A DNA stretch of 21,979 nucleotides from Streptosporangiaceae bacterium (GCA_025934635.1 JAICWX010000134.1:1-21979); one strand, 5' to 3'. Counted from the first letter of the stretch, positions 1 to 9,740 are shown. Translations and numbers: made by a program. Notes: generated by a model from the letters alone, not told the origin.

Positions 1-1
1 C

Positions 2-919
2 AACCACCAGCTGCTCGAGCGCGACCTGCGCTACGCGTGGTGGAACAACCACCGCGTGGTGGACGCCGCCATCGGCACGTTCATCGAGTACGGCACCAAG
101 GACCGTCGTAAGGACCGCGAGTCCTACGCCGAGATGTGGCGCCGCTGGATCTACGACGACTACTACCGCAGCTACCTCGTTCCGCTCGAGAAGTACGGCC
201 TGGTCATCCCGCACGACCTCATCGAGGAAGCGTGGAACCAGATCTGGAACAAGGGCTACGTGCACGAAGTCGCGCAGTTCTTCGCCACCGGCTGGCTCGC
301 CAACTACTGGCGGATCGACCCGATGACGGACGAGGACTTCGAGTGGTTCGAGTACAAGTACCCGGGCTGGTATGACAAGTACGGCAAGTGGTGGGAGAAC
401 TACAACCGCCTGTCGACCCCGAACGGGCACCACCCGATCGTGGGCGAGAACGTCGACTACGTGTACCCGCACCGGTGCTGGACCTGCATGGTCCCGTGCC
501 TGGTCCGCGAGGACATGGTGATGGCCGAAGTCGACGGCCAGTGGCGGACCTACTGCCACGAGGAGTGCCGCTGGACGGACGCGGTCGCGTTCCGCCCGAC
601 CTACCAGGGCCGTGAGACCCCGAACATGGGCCAGCTCATCGGCAAGCGCGAATGGGAGACCCTGTACCACGGCTGGAACTGGGCCGACGCCGTGTCCGAC
701 ATGGGCTACGTCCGTGACGACGGCAAGACCATGGTCGCCCAGCCGCACCTGAACCTGGATCCCAAGAAGATGTGGACCCTGGATCACCTGCGCAGGATGC
801 CGGAGATCCTCAGCCCGAACGTGCTGCTCAACGAGATGTCCGCCGAGCAGCGGGACGCGTTCCACGCTGACTACATCAAGCAGGGCCCGGCCGGCCGTCC
901 GGCCCCGGCGGAAGGCTAA
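2..919 (+). CDS. prmA: Propane/THF-type soluble diiron monooxygenase, hydroxylase large (alpha) subunit, 5'-truncated
   Basis: The frame is open from base 2 to the TAA at 917-919, giving about 305 C-terminal residues of a protein usually near 540. It is the catalytic subunit that would hydroxylate propane or a similar small substrate at a carboxylate-bridged diiron centre. The visible part matches the alpha-subunit C-terminal half: the segment [15 protein letters not shown], and [11 protein letters not shown] followed by MWTLDHLRR, as in MmoX-like proteins. The iron-ligand helices with the DE-x-x-H motif lie upstream, outside the window. A cysteine cluster (CWTCMVPC, then YCHEEC) resembles a YHS-type metal-binding segment. 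Gene order after it (reductase, small subunit, coupling protein) is that of prmABCD, mimABCD and thmADBC clusters. The symbol is by synteny; substrate (propane, acetone, phenol, THF) cannot be decided here. Confidence 0.9.
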   Translation, partial: NHQLLERDLRYAWWNNHRVVDAAIGTFIEYGTKDRRKDRESYAEMWRRWIYDDYYRSYLVPLEKYGLVIPHDLIEEAWNQIWNKGYVHEVAQFFATGWLANYWRIDPMTDEDFEWFEYKYPGWYDKYGKWWENYNRLSTPNGHHPIVGENVDYVYPHRCWTCMVPCLVREDMVMAEVDGQWRTYCHEECRWTDAVAFRPTYQGRETPNMGQLIGKREWETLYHGWNWADAVSDMGYVRDDGKTMVAQPHLNLDPKKMWTLDHLRRMPEILSPNVLLNEMSAEQRDAFHADYIKQGPAGRPAPAEG

Positions 920-921
920 GG

Positions 922-970
922 CCGCTTAAGCGGAGGGGGCAGCCCGGTTCGCGGTTTCCGGGCCGCCCCC
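922..970 (+). promoter_or_regulatory. Palindrome and strong hairpin between prmA and prmB
   Basis: Just after the prmA stop is a perfect 12-base palindrome, CCGCTTAAGCGG (922-933). It is followed by an imperfect hairpin: GGGGGC-A-GCCCGG (935-947) pairs with CCGGGC-C-GCCCCC (958-970), with one A/C mismatch and a 10-base loop. No U-run follows directly, so it is more likely an mRNA 3'-end stabiliser or partial attenuator that sets the hydroxylase:reductase ratio than a full terminator. The function is inference. Confidence 0.55.
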
Positions 971-1037
971 TTCGACCGCCCTGCTTCGTTTTACTTTCCA
1001 GATCACCTGACGAATCCAGCGCAGTCCGCGAGGGGGC

Positions 1038-2081
1038 ATGGCCGAAAAGCACGTCATCCGTTTCGAGCCGGTCGGCATCGAGATCGAGGTGAGCGAGGAT
1101 CAGACAATCCTGCGCGGCGCCGCCGAGCAGGGAGTCATGCTGATGCATGGCTGCAAGGAGGGGCAGTGCGCCGCCTGCAAGTCGTTCATCCTCGACGGCG
1201 AGGACATCGACCACGACAAGTACTCGACGTTCGCGCTACCCGACCATGAGCTCGAGGAAGGCTACACGCTGCTCTGCCGGGCGCACGCCTACGAGGACCT
1301 GACCATCGAGCTGCTCAACTATGACGAGGAGATGATCCGCTCCGGCCTGCCGATCCAGCAGGGCGTGGCCGAGGTGGTCTCCAAGGACGCGGTGACGCAC
1401 GACATGCGGCACCTGGTGCTGCGGCTGATCGAGCCGGACCAGATCAAGTTCTTCCCCGGCCAGTACATGGACATCGCGATTCCCGGCACCGACGCGGTGC
1501 GTTCGTTCTCGATGGCCAACACCACCAGCCGGGACACCGGGCTGATGGAGTTCGTCATCAAGGTCTACCCGGACGGGCAGTTCTCCAAGTTCCTGGCGGA
1601 GAAGCTGGCCGAGGGTGACCGGCTTGACATCACCGGGCCGTTCGGCGTCTTCACGCTGCGCGAGGGCGACAACGACCTGGTGTTCGTGGGCGGCGGGGCG
1701 GGCATGGCGCCCATCTTGTCGCTGCTGCGGTCGATGGCCGAGCGCGGCCTGACCCGCAAGGCCACCTTCTTCTACGGCGCGCGGACGAAGAAGGATCTGT
1801 GTTTCGAAGCTGAACTGCACGAGCTCGAGGAAAAGCTACCGGACTTCACGTACGTACCTGCCCTGTCCGAGCCGGGCGATGACGACGGCTGGGACGGCGA
1901 GACCGGACTGATCACAGATGTGGTCAAGCGGCACGCCAGCGACCTACGCGGCGCACACGCCTATGTGTGCGGACCGCCGCCCATGGTGGAGGCAGCCCTG
2001 CCGCTGCTGGAGACCCTGGGCGTGGAGGAAAAGCGCATCTACTACGACAAGTTCACGACCACTGGTAACCCGCAGGAGTGA
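1038..2081 (+). CDS. prmB: Monooxygenase NADH reductase component (2Fe-2S ferredoxin, FAD, NAD domains)
   Basis: The 347-residue protein would pass electrons from NADH through FAD and a plant-type [2Fe-2S] cluster to the diiron hydroxylase in the cytoplasm. The N-terminal ferredoxin domain has cluster cysteines C39, C44, C47 and C80 (motif CKEGQCAAC, then LLC). A ferredoxin-NADP reductase module follows, with the flavin motif RSFSMAN near residue 155, the nucleotide-binding loop GGGAGMAP near 220 and CGPPPM near 310. Length and domain order are normal for MmoC, PrmB and MimB reductases. The ATG at 1038 follows the purine-rich stretch GAGGGGG. It lies 118 bases after prmA, separated by a hairpin, and is followed 6 bases later by prmC. 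Confidence 0.94.
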   Translation: MAEKHVIRFEPVGIEIEVSEDQTILRGAAEQGVMLMHGCKEGQCAACKSFILDGEDIDHDKYSTFALPDHELEEGYTLLCRAHAYEDLTIELLNYDEEMIRSGLPIQQGVAEVVSKDAVTHDMRHLVLRLIEPDQIKFFPGQYMDIAIPGTDAVRSFSMANTTSRDTGLMEFVIKVYPDGQFSKFLAEKLAEGDRLDITGPFGVFTLREGDNDLVFVGGGAGMAPILSLLRSMAERGLTRKATFFYGARTKKDLCFEAELHELEEKLPDFTYVPALSEPGDDDGWDGETGLITDVVKRHASDLRGAHAYVCGPPPMVEAALPLLETLGVEEKRIYYDKFTTTGNPQE

Positions 2082-2087
2082 GATCTC

Positions 2088-3266
2088 ATGACAGAGACGC
2101 AGGAGAACCAGGAACGCAGCGTTCCCAAGCCGCACTTCACCGACGCGGAGGCGGGCGCCAAGACCTTCCCGGACTCGACCAAGCGGGAGTACAACTACTA
2201 CAAGCCGGCCAAGCGCAAGCAGTCCCGGTACGAGGACGTCACCGTCGAGGTCCAGCCCGACCCGCGCCACTACCTGGCCCAGGGCTGGCTGTACGGCTTC
2301 GCCGACGGCCGCGGCGGCTACCCGCTGGACTGGACCGCCCTGAAGGCCTGGGGCTCGGACCGGCCCGAGCCGGAGCGCTTCCCGGGTTCGGGCGGCAAGG
2401 GCTACGACTGGCCGGCCCACGGCTGGCACGAGTTCCGCGACCCGAACGAGGAGTGGGAGCTCACCTTCTACCGGTACAACTCCAACGTCGTCCGGCAGCT
2501 CAACCAGAACGTCGACGTGGCCAGGTCGAGCAAGGCGTTCGAGCAGTGGAACCAGAACTGGGTCCGCTTCGTGGAGTCGCACGTCGGCGCGTGGATGCAC
2601 GTGGACCACGGGCTCGGCCTGTACCTGTTCGCCAACGCGAACCGGCGCGCCCCCACCAACATGCACAACAACGCGATCTCGGTGAACAGCATGCACCGGA
2701 TCCGCGCGGCGCAGGACCTGGCGCTGTACAACCTGACCCTGACCGAGGAGATCGAGGGCTTCGACGGCGCCGCGCACCTGGAGGCCTGGAACAACGACCC
2801 GGCCTGGCAGGGCGTCCGTGAGGTGGCCGAGCAGCTGACCGCGATCGACGACTGGTGCGAGGCGATCTTCGCCGCCAACATCGTGTTCGAGCCGCTGGTC
2901 GGCGAGCTGTTCCGGAGCCAGCTGGTGATGCAGGCGGCGCCGCGCAACGGTGACTTCGTGACCCCGACGCTGGTCGGCGCCGAGGAGTACGACTTCGCCG
3001 AGCGGGACCTGCGCTACACCCGGCCGATGTTCGGTCTGCTCACCAACGACCGCGAGTTCGCGGACCACAACAAGGCCCTGCTGAACGGCTGGCTGAGCAC
3101 CTGGACCGCCCGCTCCTTGTCCGCCGCCCGGGCCCTCCAGCCGCTGTGGTCGCAGCCCGAGCACAAGCCGCCGCGCTTCGAGGACGCCCTCGACGCCGTC
3201 AAGAGCCGCTTCAGCGGCATTCTCGCCGACATCAACCTGGACGCACCGAAGGAGCTGGGCCAGTGA
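2088..3266 (+). CDS. prmC: Monooxygenase hydroxylase small (beta) subunit
   Basis: The 392-residue protein is the ferritin-like beta subunit that packs against the alpha subunit in the hydroxylase heterotetramer. It lacks a complete catalytic iron site. Recognisable family features are the N-terminal region QSRYEDVTVEVQPDP, the run ending FEQWNQNWVRFVESH, and the LVMQAAPRNGDFVTP segment near residue 285. The size fits PrmC and MimC. The ATG at 2088 follows the prmB stop by 6 bases, with CAGGAGTGAG upstream as ribosome site. Its TGA overlaps the GTG of prmD, indicating translational coupling. It is also related to TmoE/MmoY-type subunits, but the gene order favours the propane-type group. Confidence 0.92.
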   Translation: MTETQENQERSVPKPHFTDAEAGAKTFPDSTKREYNYYKPAKRKQSRYEDVTVEVQPDPRHYLAQGWLYGFADGRGGYPLDWTALKAWGSDRPEPERFPGSGGKGYDWPAHGWHEFRDPNEEWELTFYRYNSNVVRQLNQNVDVARSSKAFEQWNQNWVRFVESHVGAWMHVDHGLGLYLFANANRRAPTNMHNNAISVNSMHRIRAAQDLALYNLTLTEEIEGFDGAAHLEAWNNDPAWQGVREVAEQLTAIDDWCEAIFAANIVFEPLVGELFRSQLVMQAAPRNGDFVTPTLVGAEEYDFAERDLRYTRPMFGLLTNDREFADHNKALLNGWLSTWTARSLSAARALQPLWSQPEHKPPRFEDALDAVKSRFSGILADINLDAPKELGQ

Positions 3267-3634
3267 CCACGTTCAAATCCGCCCCGGACCCGTTCAAGAA
3301 GGACAACACCGCGTCGAACATGGCCGGGTTCACGCTGATGAATAACCAGGTCGGGGCGGTCATGGCCCAGGTCCTGTCGCAGCTGCCGAACGTCAAGGTC
3401 ACGCACCTGCCCTCGATGATCCGCGTCGACGGCACCGGAAAGTTCGAGGTCAACTACGACGACATCTCCGAGGCCCTCGGCTACGAGCCAGGCTACTTCG
3501 ACGCCGCCGAGTTCGAGGAGAACATGTCGACGCACTACGGCCGGATGATCCACCTGGACGACCGGACCATCATGATCGCCAACCCGGAAGACGCGGCGGA
3601 CTACCTCGGCTTCGACCTGACCGCCCGGTCGTAG
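3263..3634 (+). CDS. prmD: Monooxygenase coupling/effector protein (MmoB/DmpM family)
   Basis: The 123-residue protein is the cofactor-free regulatory protein that binds the hydroxylase and couples NADH use to substrate oxidation. The sequence shows the family core: SNMAGFTLMNNQVGAVMAQV, then VTHLPSMIRVDGTGKFEVNY and a C-terminal region containing LDDRTIMIAN. The start is the GTG at 3263, which overlaps the prmC stop as GTGA. AAGGAG stands about 8 bases upstream. An upstream extension of this frame into prmC is not conserved-looking and is ignored. It ends the structural prmABCD block. Two hairpins and an intrinsic terminator follow. Confidence 0.92.
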   Translation: MTTFKSAPDPFKKDNTASNMAGFTLMNNQVGAVMAQVLSQLPNVKVTHLPSMIRVDGTGKFEVNYDDISEALGYEPGYFDAAEFEENMSTHYGRMIHLDDRTIMIANPEDAADYLGFDLTARS

Positions 3635-3642
3635 CCGATTAG

Positions 3643-3696
3643 CTCGCGCGGCCTCGGTGCACCCGGGCAGGCCTGGACAGCCCGGGGCCGCGCGAG
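3643..3696 (+). promoter_or_regulatory. Long two-part hairpin after prmD
   Basis: A perfect 10-base arm, CTCGCGCGGC (3643-3652), pairs with GCCGCGCGAG (3687-3696). Nested inside, CCCGGGC (3662-3668) pairs with GCCCGGG (3680-3686) around an 11-base loop. The stacked stem of 17 pairs, with a 9-base bulge on one side, starts 8 bases after the prmD stop and has no U-run. It could protect the prmABCD transcript end or act with the terminator that follows. The role is inference. Confidence 0.65.
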
Positions 3697-3729
3697 TACC
3701 AACGGAAGATGTGGTGTTTTGCCCCATGG

Positions 3730-3765
3730 CACTGAGCCGGTGATCACCACCGGCTCGGTGTTTTT
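3730..3765 (+). terminator. Intrinsic terminator inside the monooxygenase operon
   Basis: CACTGAGCCGGTG (3730-3742) pairs with CACCGGCTCGGTG (3748-3760) over 13 positions (one T/G wobble) around a 5-base loop, followed at once by TTTTT (3761-3765). This is the classic rho-independent layout. It lies between prmD and the amidohydrolase gene, so it should end part of the prmABCD transcripts and leave read-through for the accessory genes. No obvious promoter was seen between it and the next start at 3800. Confidence 0.8.
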
Positions 3766-3799
3766 GCGGCAGAGCATGACCAGCACTGAAGGAGGCGCC

Positions 3800-4852
3800 T
3801 TGTACGAGCACAATGGCGAAAAGTACTTCATCGTCGATTCGCACATGCATTACTGGAACGCTGCCCCGGACAACTGGGTCCCCGGCGCCGAGCAGTACGC
3901 CAAGGGCTGGATCGAATGCTTCCACGCCTACCAGGGGCTCGGGCCGCCCGAGACGCACTGGTCGATCGAGCACTTCCAGAAGTACTCCGAGGACGACCTG
4001 ATGAAGGACGTCTTCGAGGACGGGTACGTGGACGTGGCCGTGTTCCAGCCCACCTACCTCAAGGAGTGGTACAAGGAGGGCTTCAACACCACCGAGAAGA
4101 ACGCGGAGATGGGGAAGAAGCACCCGGGCAAGTTCGTCTACAACACCCGGTTCGACCCCCGCGACGGTGACGAGGGCCTGGAGCAGCTCAAGCGCAACAT
4201 CGACACCTACGGCTCCAAGGGCCTCAAGCTCTACACCGCGGAGTGGAACAACGGCTCGCGCGGGTACAAGCTGAGCGACCCGGCCGCCTACCGGTTCCTG
4301 GAGAAGGCGCAGGAGTGGGGCATCAAGAACGTCCACGTCCACAAGGGCCCGACGATCTGGCCGCTGGACAAGGACGCCTTCGATGTCTCCGACATCGACC
4401 ACGCGGCGACCGACTTCCAGGACCTCAACTTCATCGTCGAGCACGTGGGCCTGCCGCGGATCGAGGACTTCTGCTTCATGGCGACGCAGGAGCCGAACGT
4501 CTACGCCGGCCTGTCGGTGGTCATCGGCGGCCTCATGCACGCCCGCCCGAACTTCTTCGCCAAGGTCATGGGCGAGCTGCTGTTCTGGGTCGGCGAGGAC
4601 AAGATGACCTTCGGCAGCGACTACGGCATCTGGGAGCCGAAGTGGCAGGTCGAGGGCTTCGTGAACTGGGAGATGCCGGATCGCGAGGAGTTCGCCGACT
4701 TCCCCCGCCTCGGCGTGGCCGGCAAGAAGAAGATCCTCGGCCTGAACGCGGCCCGGCTGTACGACATCGAGGTGCCGAAGGAATACCAGCTCCCCGCGGA
4801 CGCCGGCACGCCCGCCGCCCAGGACGACGCCCAGCTGGTCGCCGGGGCATGA
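3800..4852 (+). CDS. Amidohydrolase-family (amidohydrolase_2 type) protein of the monooxygenase operon
   Basis: The protein has 350 residues counted from a TTG start. It is a metal-dependent TIM-barrel protein of the amidohydrolase superfamily. Putative metal ligands are all present: the HxH pair in VDSHMHYW (H15, H17), the histidines in NVHVHKG and VEHVG, and the aspartate in FGSDYG. The TTG at 3800 is preferred because AAGGAGG sits 4 bases upstream and the frame then opens with the expected YEHNGEKYFIVD. The in-frame ATG at 3776 has no ribosome site and is the alternative. A gene of this kind regularly stands after the coupling protein in propane monooxygenase clusters, but its reaction is not known to me. 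Hydrolysis of a pathway intermediate or a part in enzyme maturation are both open. Its stop overlaps the next start (ATGA). Confidence 0.85.
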   Translation: MYEHNGEKYFIVDSHMHYWNAAPDNWVPGAEQYAKGWIECFHAYQGLGPPETHWSIEHFQKYSEDDLMKDVFEDGYVDVAVFQPTYLKEWYKEGFNTTEKNAEMGKKHPGKFVYNTRFDPRDGDEGLEQLKRNIDTYGSKGLKLYTAEWNNGSRGYKLSDPAAYRFLEKAQEWGIKNVHVHKGPTIWPLDKDAFDVSDIDHAATDFQDLNFIVEHVGLPRIEDFCFMATQEPNVYAGLSVVIGGLMHARPNFFAKVMGELLFWVGEDKMTFGSDYGIWEPKWQVEGFVNWEMPDREEFADFPRLGVAGKKKILGLNAARLYDIEVPKEYQLPADAGTPAAQDDAQLVAGA

Positions 4853-5583
4853 CCGTCTCGGCCACGGCGGTATCGGGCCGGGCCGAGGCTGTGCTGAAGG
4901 CCTTGGAGACGGTGCGCGACCCCGAACTCGACGAGCCGATTACCGCGCTCGGGTTCGTGGCGTCGTGCGCCGTCTCCGCGGCCGGGGACGCCCAGGTCCG
5001 GCTGCGGTTGCCCACCTATTTCTGCGCGCCCAACTTCGCCTACCTGATGGTCGCCGACGCCTACGACGCGGTGGCGGCGCTGCCGGGGGTGCGGCACGCC
5101 GAGGTGGTCCTGGAGGACCACTTCGCCTCCGCCGAGATCAACGGCGGCGTGGCCGCCCAGGCTGGCTTCGTCCAGTCCTTCGACGGCGAGGCGGTCAGCG
5201 AGCTGGGCGGGCTGCGGGCTGACTTCCTGCGCAAGGCGGTGATGGCGGGCACCGACCAGGTGGCCAGGCCCTTGCTGTCAGCGGGAACGGATCCGGCGGC
5301 ATTGCTCGCGATGACCCTGGGCGAGCTGCCGCCGTCTCGCGCTCTGGACCGGCTGCGGCAGCGGCGGGCCGAGCTCGGCCTCACCGCCGGCGACGACGCC
5401 CCGCTGCTGATCGACCCGGTGACCGGGGATCGGGTGGCGGCCGAGTCGGTGCCGCTGCACCTGCGTAAGGCCAAGACGACCCGGGTAAGCATCGAGGCAA
5501 ATTCGGGTATCTGCCGGGGCATGCTCGCGCACAGGTACCGCAACACCCCAGGACAAGGAGAAACGGCTCCCGATCCGGACTGA
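4849..5583 (+). CDS. DUF59/MIP18-like protein with C-terminal extension, monooxygenase operon
   Basis: The protein has 244 residues. Residues about 11-100 match the DUF59 fold (PaaD/MIP18, iron-sulfur carrier and metal-insertion proteins): VRDPELDEPITALGFV is the usual DPE-x-x-x-x-x-x-x-LG signature and PTYFCAPNFAYLM carries the conserved cysteine (C59). C40 is a second candidate ligand. The rest (about 100-244) is an extension I do not recognise, rich in Leu/Arg, with a C-terminal stretch SGICRGMLAHRYRN. The start overlaps the amidohydrolase stop as ATGA, so translation is coupled. By context I infer a role in delivering iron or the [2Fe-2S] cluster to the monooxygenase. That is not shown by sequence alone. 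Confidence 0.82.
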   Translation: MTVSATAVSGRAEAVLKALETVRDPELDEPITALGFVASCAVSAAGDAQVRLRLPTYFCAPNFAYLMVADAYDAVAALPGVRHAEVVLEDHFASAEINGGVAAQAGFVQSFDGEAVSELGGLRADFLRKAVMAGTDQVARPLLSAGTDPAALLAMTLGELPPSRALDRLRQRRAELGLTAGDDAPLLIDPVTGDRVAAESVPLHLRKAKTTRVSIEANSGICRGMLAHRYRNTPGQGETAPDPD

Positions 5584-5647
5584 AGCCGGGGGCCTCTCCT
5601 GAACGATGAACTGATAAAACCGCGAAGCAGGTCGAGGAGGACCACCC

Positions 5648-6673
5648 ATGAAGGCCATCCGGTTGCATAAATTCCATACCCAGCCGGTGATCGACGAGGT
5701 GCCCGAGCCGAAGATCAGCGGACCGCTCGACGTGATCGTGAAGATCGGCGGCGCCGGCGTCTGCCGGACCGACCTGCACATCATCGAGGGCCAGTGGGAC
5801 GCGGCCATGGGCACGCCGCTGCCCTACATCCTCGGTCACGAGAACGCGGGCTGGGTACACGAGGTCGGCTCGGCGGTCACCAACGTGGCCGTCGGCGACA
5901 CCGTCATCCTGCACCCGACCCCGACGTGCGGACTGTGCCACGCCTGCCGGGCCGGCGACGACATGCACTGCGAGAACAGCGAGTTCCCCGGGCTGTCCCG
6001 GGACGGCGGCATGGCCGAGTACCTGCTGACCTCGGCGCGGGCCTGCATCAAGCTCAACCCGGAGACGCAGCCCAAGGACGTCGCGGCCCTGGCCGACGCC
6101 GGCATCACCGCCTACCACGCGGTGCGCAAGGCCCTCCCGCTGCTCTACCCCGGCACCACGGCCGTGGTCATCGGCGCCGGCGGCCTGGGCCACATCGGCA
6201 TCCAGTGCCTGGCCGCGCTGACCGCGGCGAACATCATCGTGGTGGACCGCAACCCGGACGCGCTCAAGCTGGCGTCCGAGCTCGGCGCCAACCACACCGT
6301 GGTGGGCGACGGCTCGCAGGTCGACGCGGTGAAGGACCTGACCGGCGGGGCCGGCGCGCACGTGGTGCTCGACTTCGTGGCCGAGCAGGGCGCCGAGATG
6401 GACGGCTGGAACATGACCCGGCCGGCGGGCTCGTATTACGTGATCGGCTACGGCGGCCAGCTGGAGATCCCGACCCTGGACATCATCTCGACCGAGCGCA
6501 ACATCATCGGCAACATCGTCGGCACCTACAACGACCTGGTCGAGCTGATGGTGCTGGCCCAGGCGGGCAAGGTCACCCTGCACACCAAGGCCTACCCGCT
6601 GGACGCCGCACCCGACGCGTTCGCCGACCTCGACGCCGGCCGTGTTCGCGGCCGCGCCATCCTCGTCCCTTAG
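5648..6673 (+). CDS. Zinc-dependent alcohol dehydrogenase (probable propanol oxidation)
   Basis: A 341-residue medium-chain, NAD(P)-dependent alcohol dehydrogenase. Catalytic zinc ligands are C39 (GVCRTDLH) and H64-E65 (GHENAG). The structural zinc lobe is C94, C97, C100 and C108 (CGLCHAC, then C). The nucleotide-binding loop is GAGGLG at 176-181. Length is normal. The ATG at 5648 has GAGGAGG about 7 bases upstream. Known propane clusters of Gordonia, Rhodococcus and Mycobacterium carry an alcohol dehydrogenase here, thought to oxidise 2-propanol or 1-propanol made by the monooxygenase. A 64-base gap separates it from the DUF59 gene and 9 bases from the chaperonin gene. Which alcohol it prefers cannot be read from the sequence. 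Confidence 0.92.
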   Translation: MKAIRLHKFHTQPVIDEVPEPKISGPLDVIVKIGGAGVCRTDLHIIEGQWDAAMGTPLPYILGHENAGWVHEVGSAVTNVAVGDTVILHPTPTCGLCHACRAGDDMHCENSEFPGLSRDGGMAEYLLTSARACIKLNPETQPKDVAALADAGITAYHAVRKALPLLYPGTTAVVIGAGGLGHIGIQCLAALTAANIIVVDRNPDALKLASELGANHTVVGDGSQVDAVKDLTGGAGAHVVLDFVAEQGAEMDGWNMTRPAGSYYVIGYGGQLEIPTLDIISTERNIIGNIVGTYNDLVELMVLAQAGKVTLHTKAYPLDAAPDAFADLDAGRVRGRAILVP

Positions 6674-8374
<1,701 letters not shown>

Positions 8375-8420
8375 TTACGGTACGGGTCGCGGCGATGACT
8401 GATCCCAGTGGTTAAATACG

Positions 8421-9734
8421 GTGGCTGACACGGTCCCGCTCGACCGTCAGGTGGCGCTGGGCGACGACGCCCGGCCGGGCGAAGCCCGCGTCATCAACGC
8501 GGCCGAGCGGGCCCTGTCCGGTGAACGCCGCGGGGTCCGGGCGGTGCTGCCGTTCCTGGGCCCCGCGTTCATCGCCGCGGTCGCGTACGTCGACCCGGGC
8601 AACTTCGCCACCAACATGGCGGGCGGCTCGGAGTTCGGCTACACGCTGCTCTGGGTGGTGCTGGCCGCCAACCTGATGGCGATGCTCATCCAGTCGCTGA
8701 GCGCCAAGTTGGGCATCGCCACCGGCCGCAGCCTGCCCGAGCTGTGCCGGGACGAGCTCCCGTTCCGGGTCGTGGTGCTGCTGTGGCTGCAGGCCGAGGC
8801 GGTCGCGATGGCCACCGACCTGGCCGAGTTCGTCGGCGCGGCCCTGGGGCTGCACATGGTCTTCGGGCTGTCCCTGTGGGTCTCCGCGCTGCTGACCGGG
8901 GTGACGGCGTTCATCATCTTGGGCCTGCAGGTGTGGGGCTTCCGCCGCCTGGAGGCGGCCATCACCGGGTTCGTCGCGGTGATCGTCTTCGCGTTCGTCC
9001 TTGACCTGCTCAAGAGCAGGCCGTCGCCGTCCGGGGTGGCGCACGGCTTGTTCGTGCCGCAGCTGGCGGGCGGCGACTCGGCCCTGCTCGCGGTCAGCAT
9101 CATCGGGGCCACCGTGATGCCGCACGTGATCTACCTGCACTCCTCGCTGACCCAGAAGCGGATCGTGGGGGTCAACCCGGAGGCCAAGCGGAGGATCTTC
9201 CGCTACGAGATGATCGACATCATGATCGCGATGGGGCTGGCCGGGATCATCAACCTGGCCATGCTGGCCACCGCGGCCTCGGTGTTCCACGCACGTGGCC
9301 TGCTCGGCGTGGGCAACGACCTGGAGCAGGTCTTCGGCGGCCTGAACCACTACCTGGGCGGGCACAGCGGGACCATCTTCGGCGTCGCGCTGCTCGCCTC
9401 CGGGATCGCCTCCTCCTGCGTGGGCACCATGTCCGGCCAGGTGGTCATGCAGGGCTTCCTGCACCGGCAGATCCCGATCTTCGTCCGCCGCGCCATCACG
9501 ATGATCCCGGCCCTGATCGTGATCGGCATCGGCTTCAACCCGAGCAAGGCCCTGGTCCTCAGCCAGGTCTTCCTGTCCTTCGGCATCCCGTTCGCGCTGA
9601 TCCCGCTGCTGATCTTCACCAGCCGCCGCAAGCTGATGGGGTCGCTGGTGAGCCGGCGGCCGGTGATAGCGGCGGCTGGCCTGGTCACCGCGATGATCAT
9701 CGGGCTGAATATGTACCTGCTTGTCTCGGCGTGA
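8421..9734 (+). CDS. mntH: NRAMP-family divalent metal ion transporter
   Basis: The 437-residue integral membrane protein has about 11 hydrophobic segments. It carries the two hallmark metal-site motifs of the NRAMP family: DPGNFATN in the first membrane helix (D58-N61) and MPHVIYLHS in the sixth (M233-H235). It would import Mn2+ or Fe2+ with protons. The charged N-terminal segment (about 38 residues) is cytoplasmic. The GTG at 8421 has no ribosome site. TTAAAT lies at 8412-8417 but is too close for a regular leaderless promoter, so the start is uncertain. It lies 46 bases after the chaperonin gene without a visible terminator, so it may belong to the monooxygenase transcript and supply iron. 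That link is inference. The symbol is by family, not by proven orthology. Confidence 0.88.
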   Translation: MADTVPLDRQVALGDDARPGEARVINAAERALSGERRGVRAVLPFLGPAFIAAVAYVDPGNFATNMAGGSEFGYTLLWVVLAANLMAMLIQSLSAKLGIATGRSLPELCRDELPFRVVVLLWLQAEAVAMATDLAEFVGAALGLHMVFGLSLWVSALLTGVTAFIILGLQVWGFRRLEAAITGFVAVIVFAFVLDLLKSRPSPSGVAHGLFVPQLAGGDSALLAVSIIGATVMPHVIYLHSSLTQKRIVGVNPEAKRRIFRYEMIDIMIAMGLAGIINLAMLATAASVFHARGLLGVGNDLEQVFGGLNHYLGGHSGTIFGVALLASGIASSCVGTMSGQVVMQGFLHRQIPIFVRRAITMIPALIVIGIGFNPSKALVLSQVFLSFGIPFALIPLLIFTSRRKLMGSLVSRRPVIAAAGLVTAMIIGLNMYLLVSA

Positions 9735-9740
9735 CTTTAG

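Noticed and set aside
3719..3799. N-terminal extension of the amidohydrolase from 3719
   Set aside because: It would translate through the terminator hairpin and has no ribosome site. The TTG at 3800 with AAGGAGG fits the family N-terminus.
1944..4540. Long minus-strand frames of 406 and 508 codons opposite prmC, prmD and the amidohydrolase
   Set aside because: Both run across several clearly coding genes and their gaps, with shadow-type composition and no recognisable domain.
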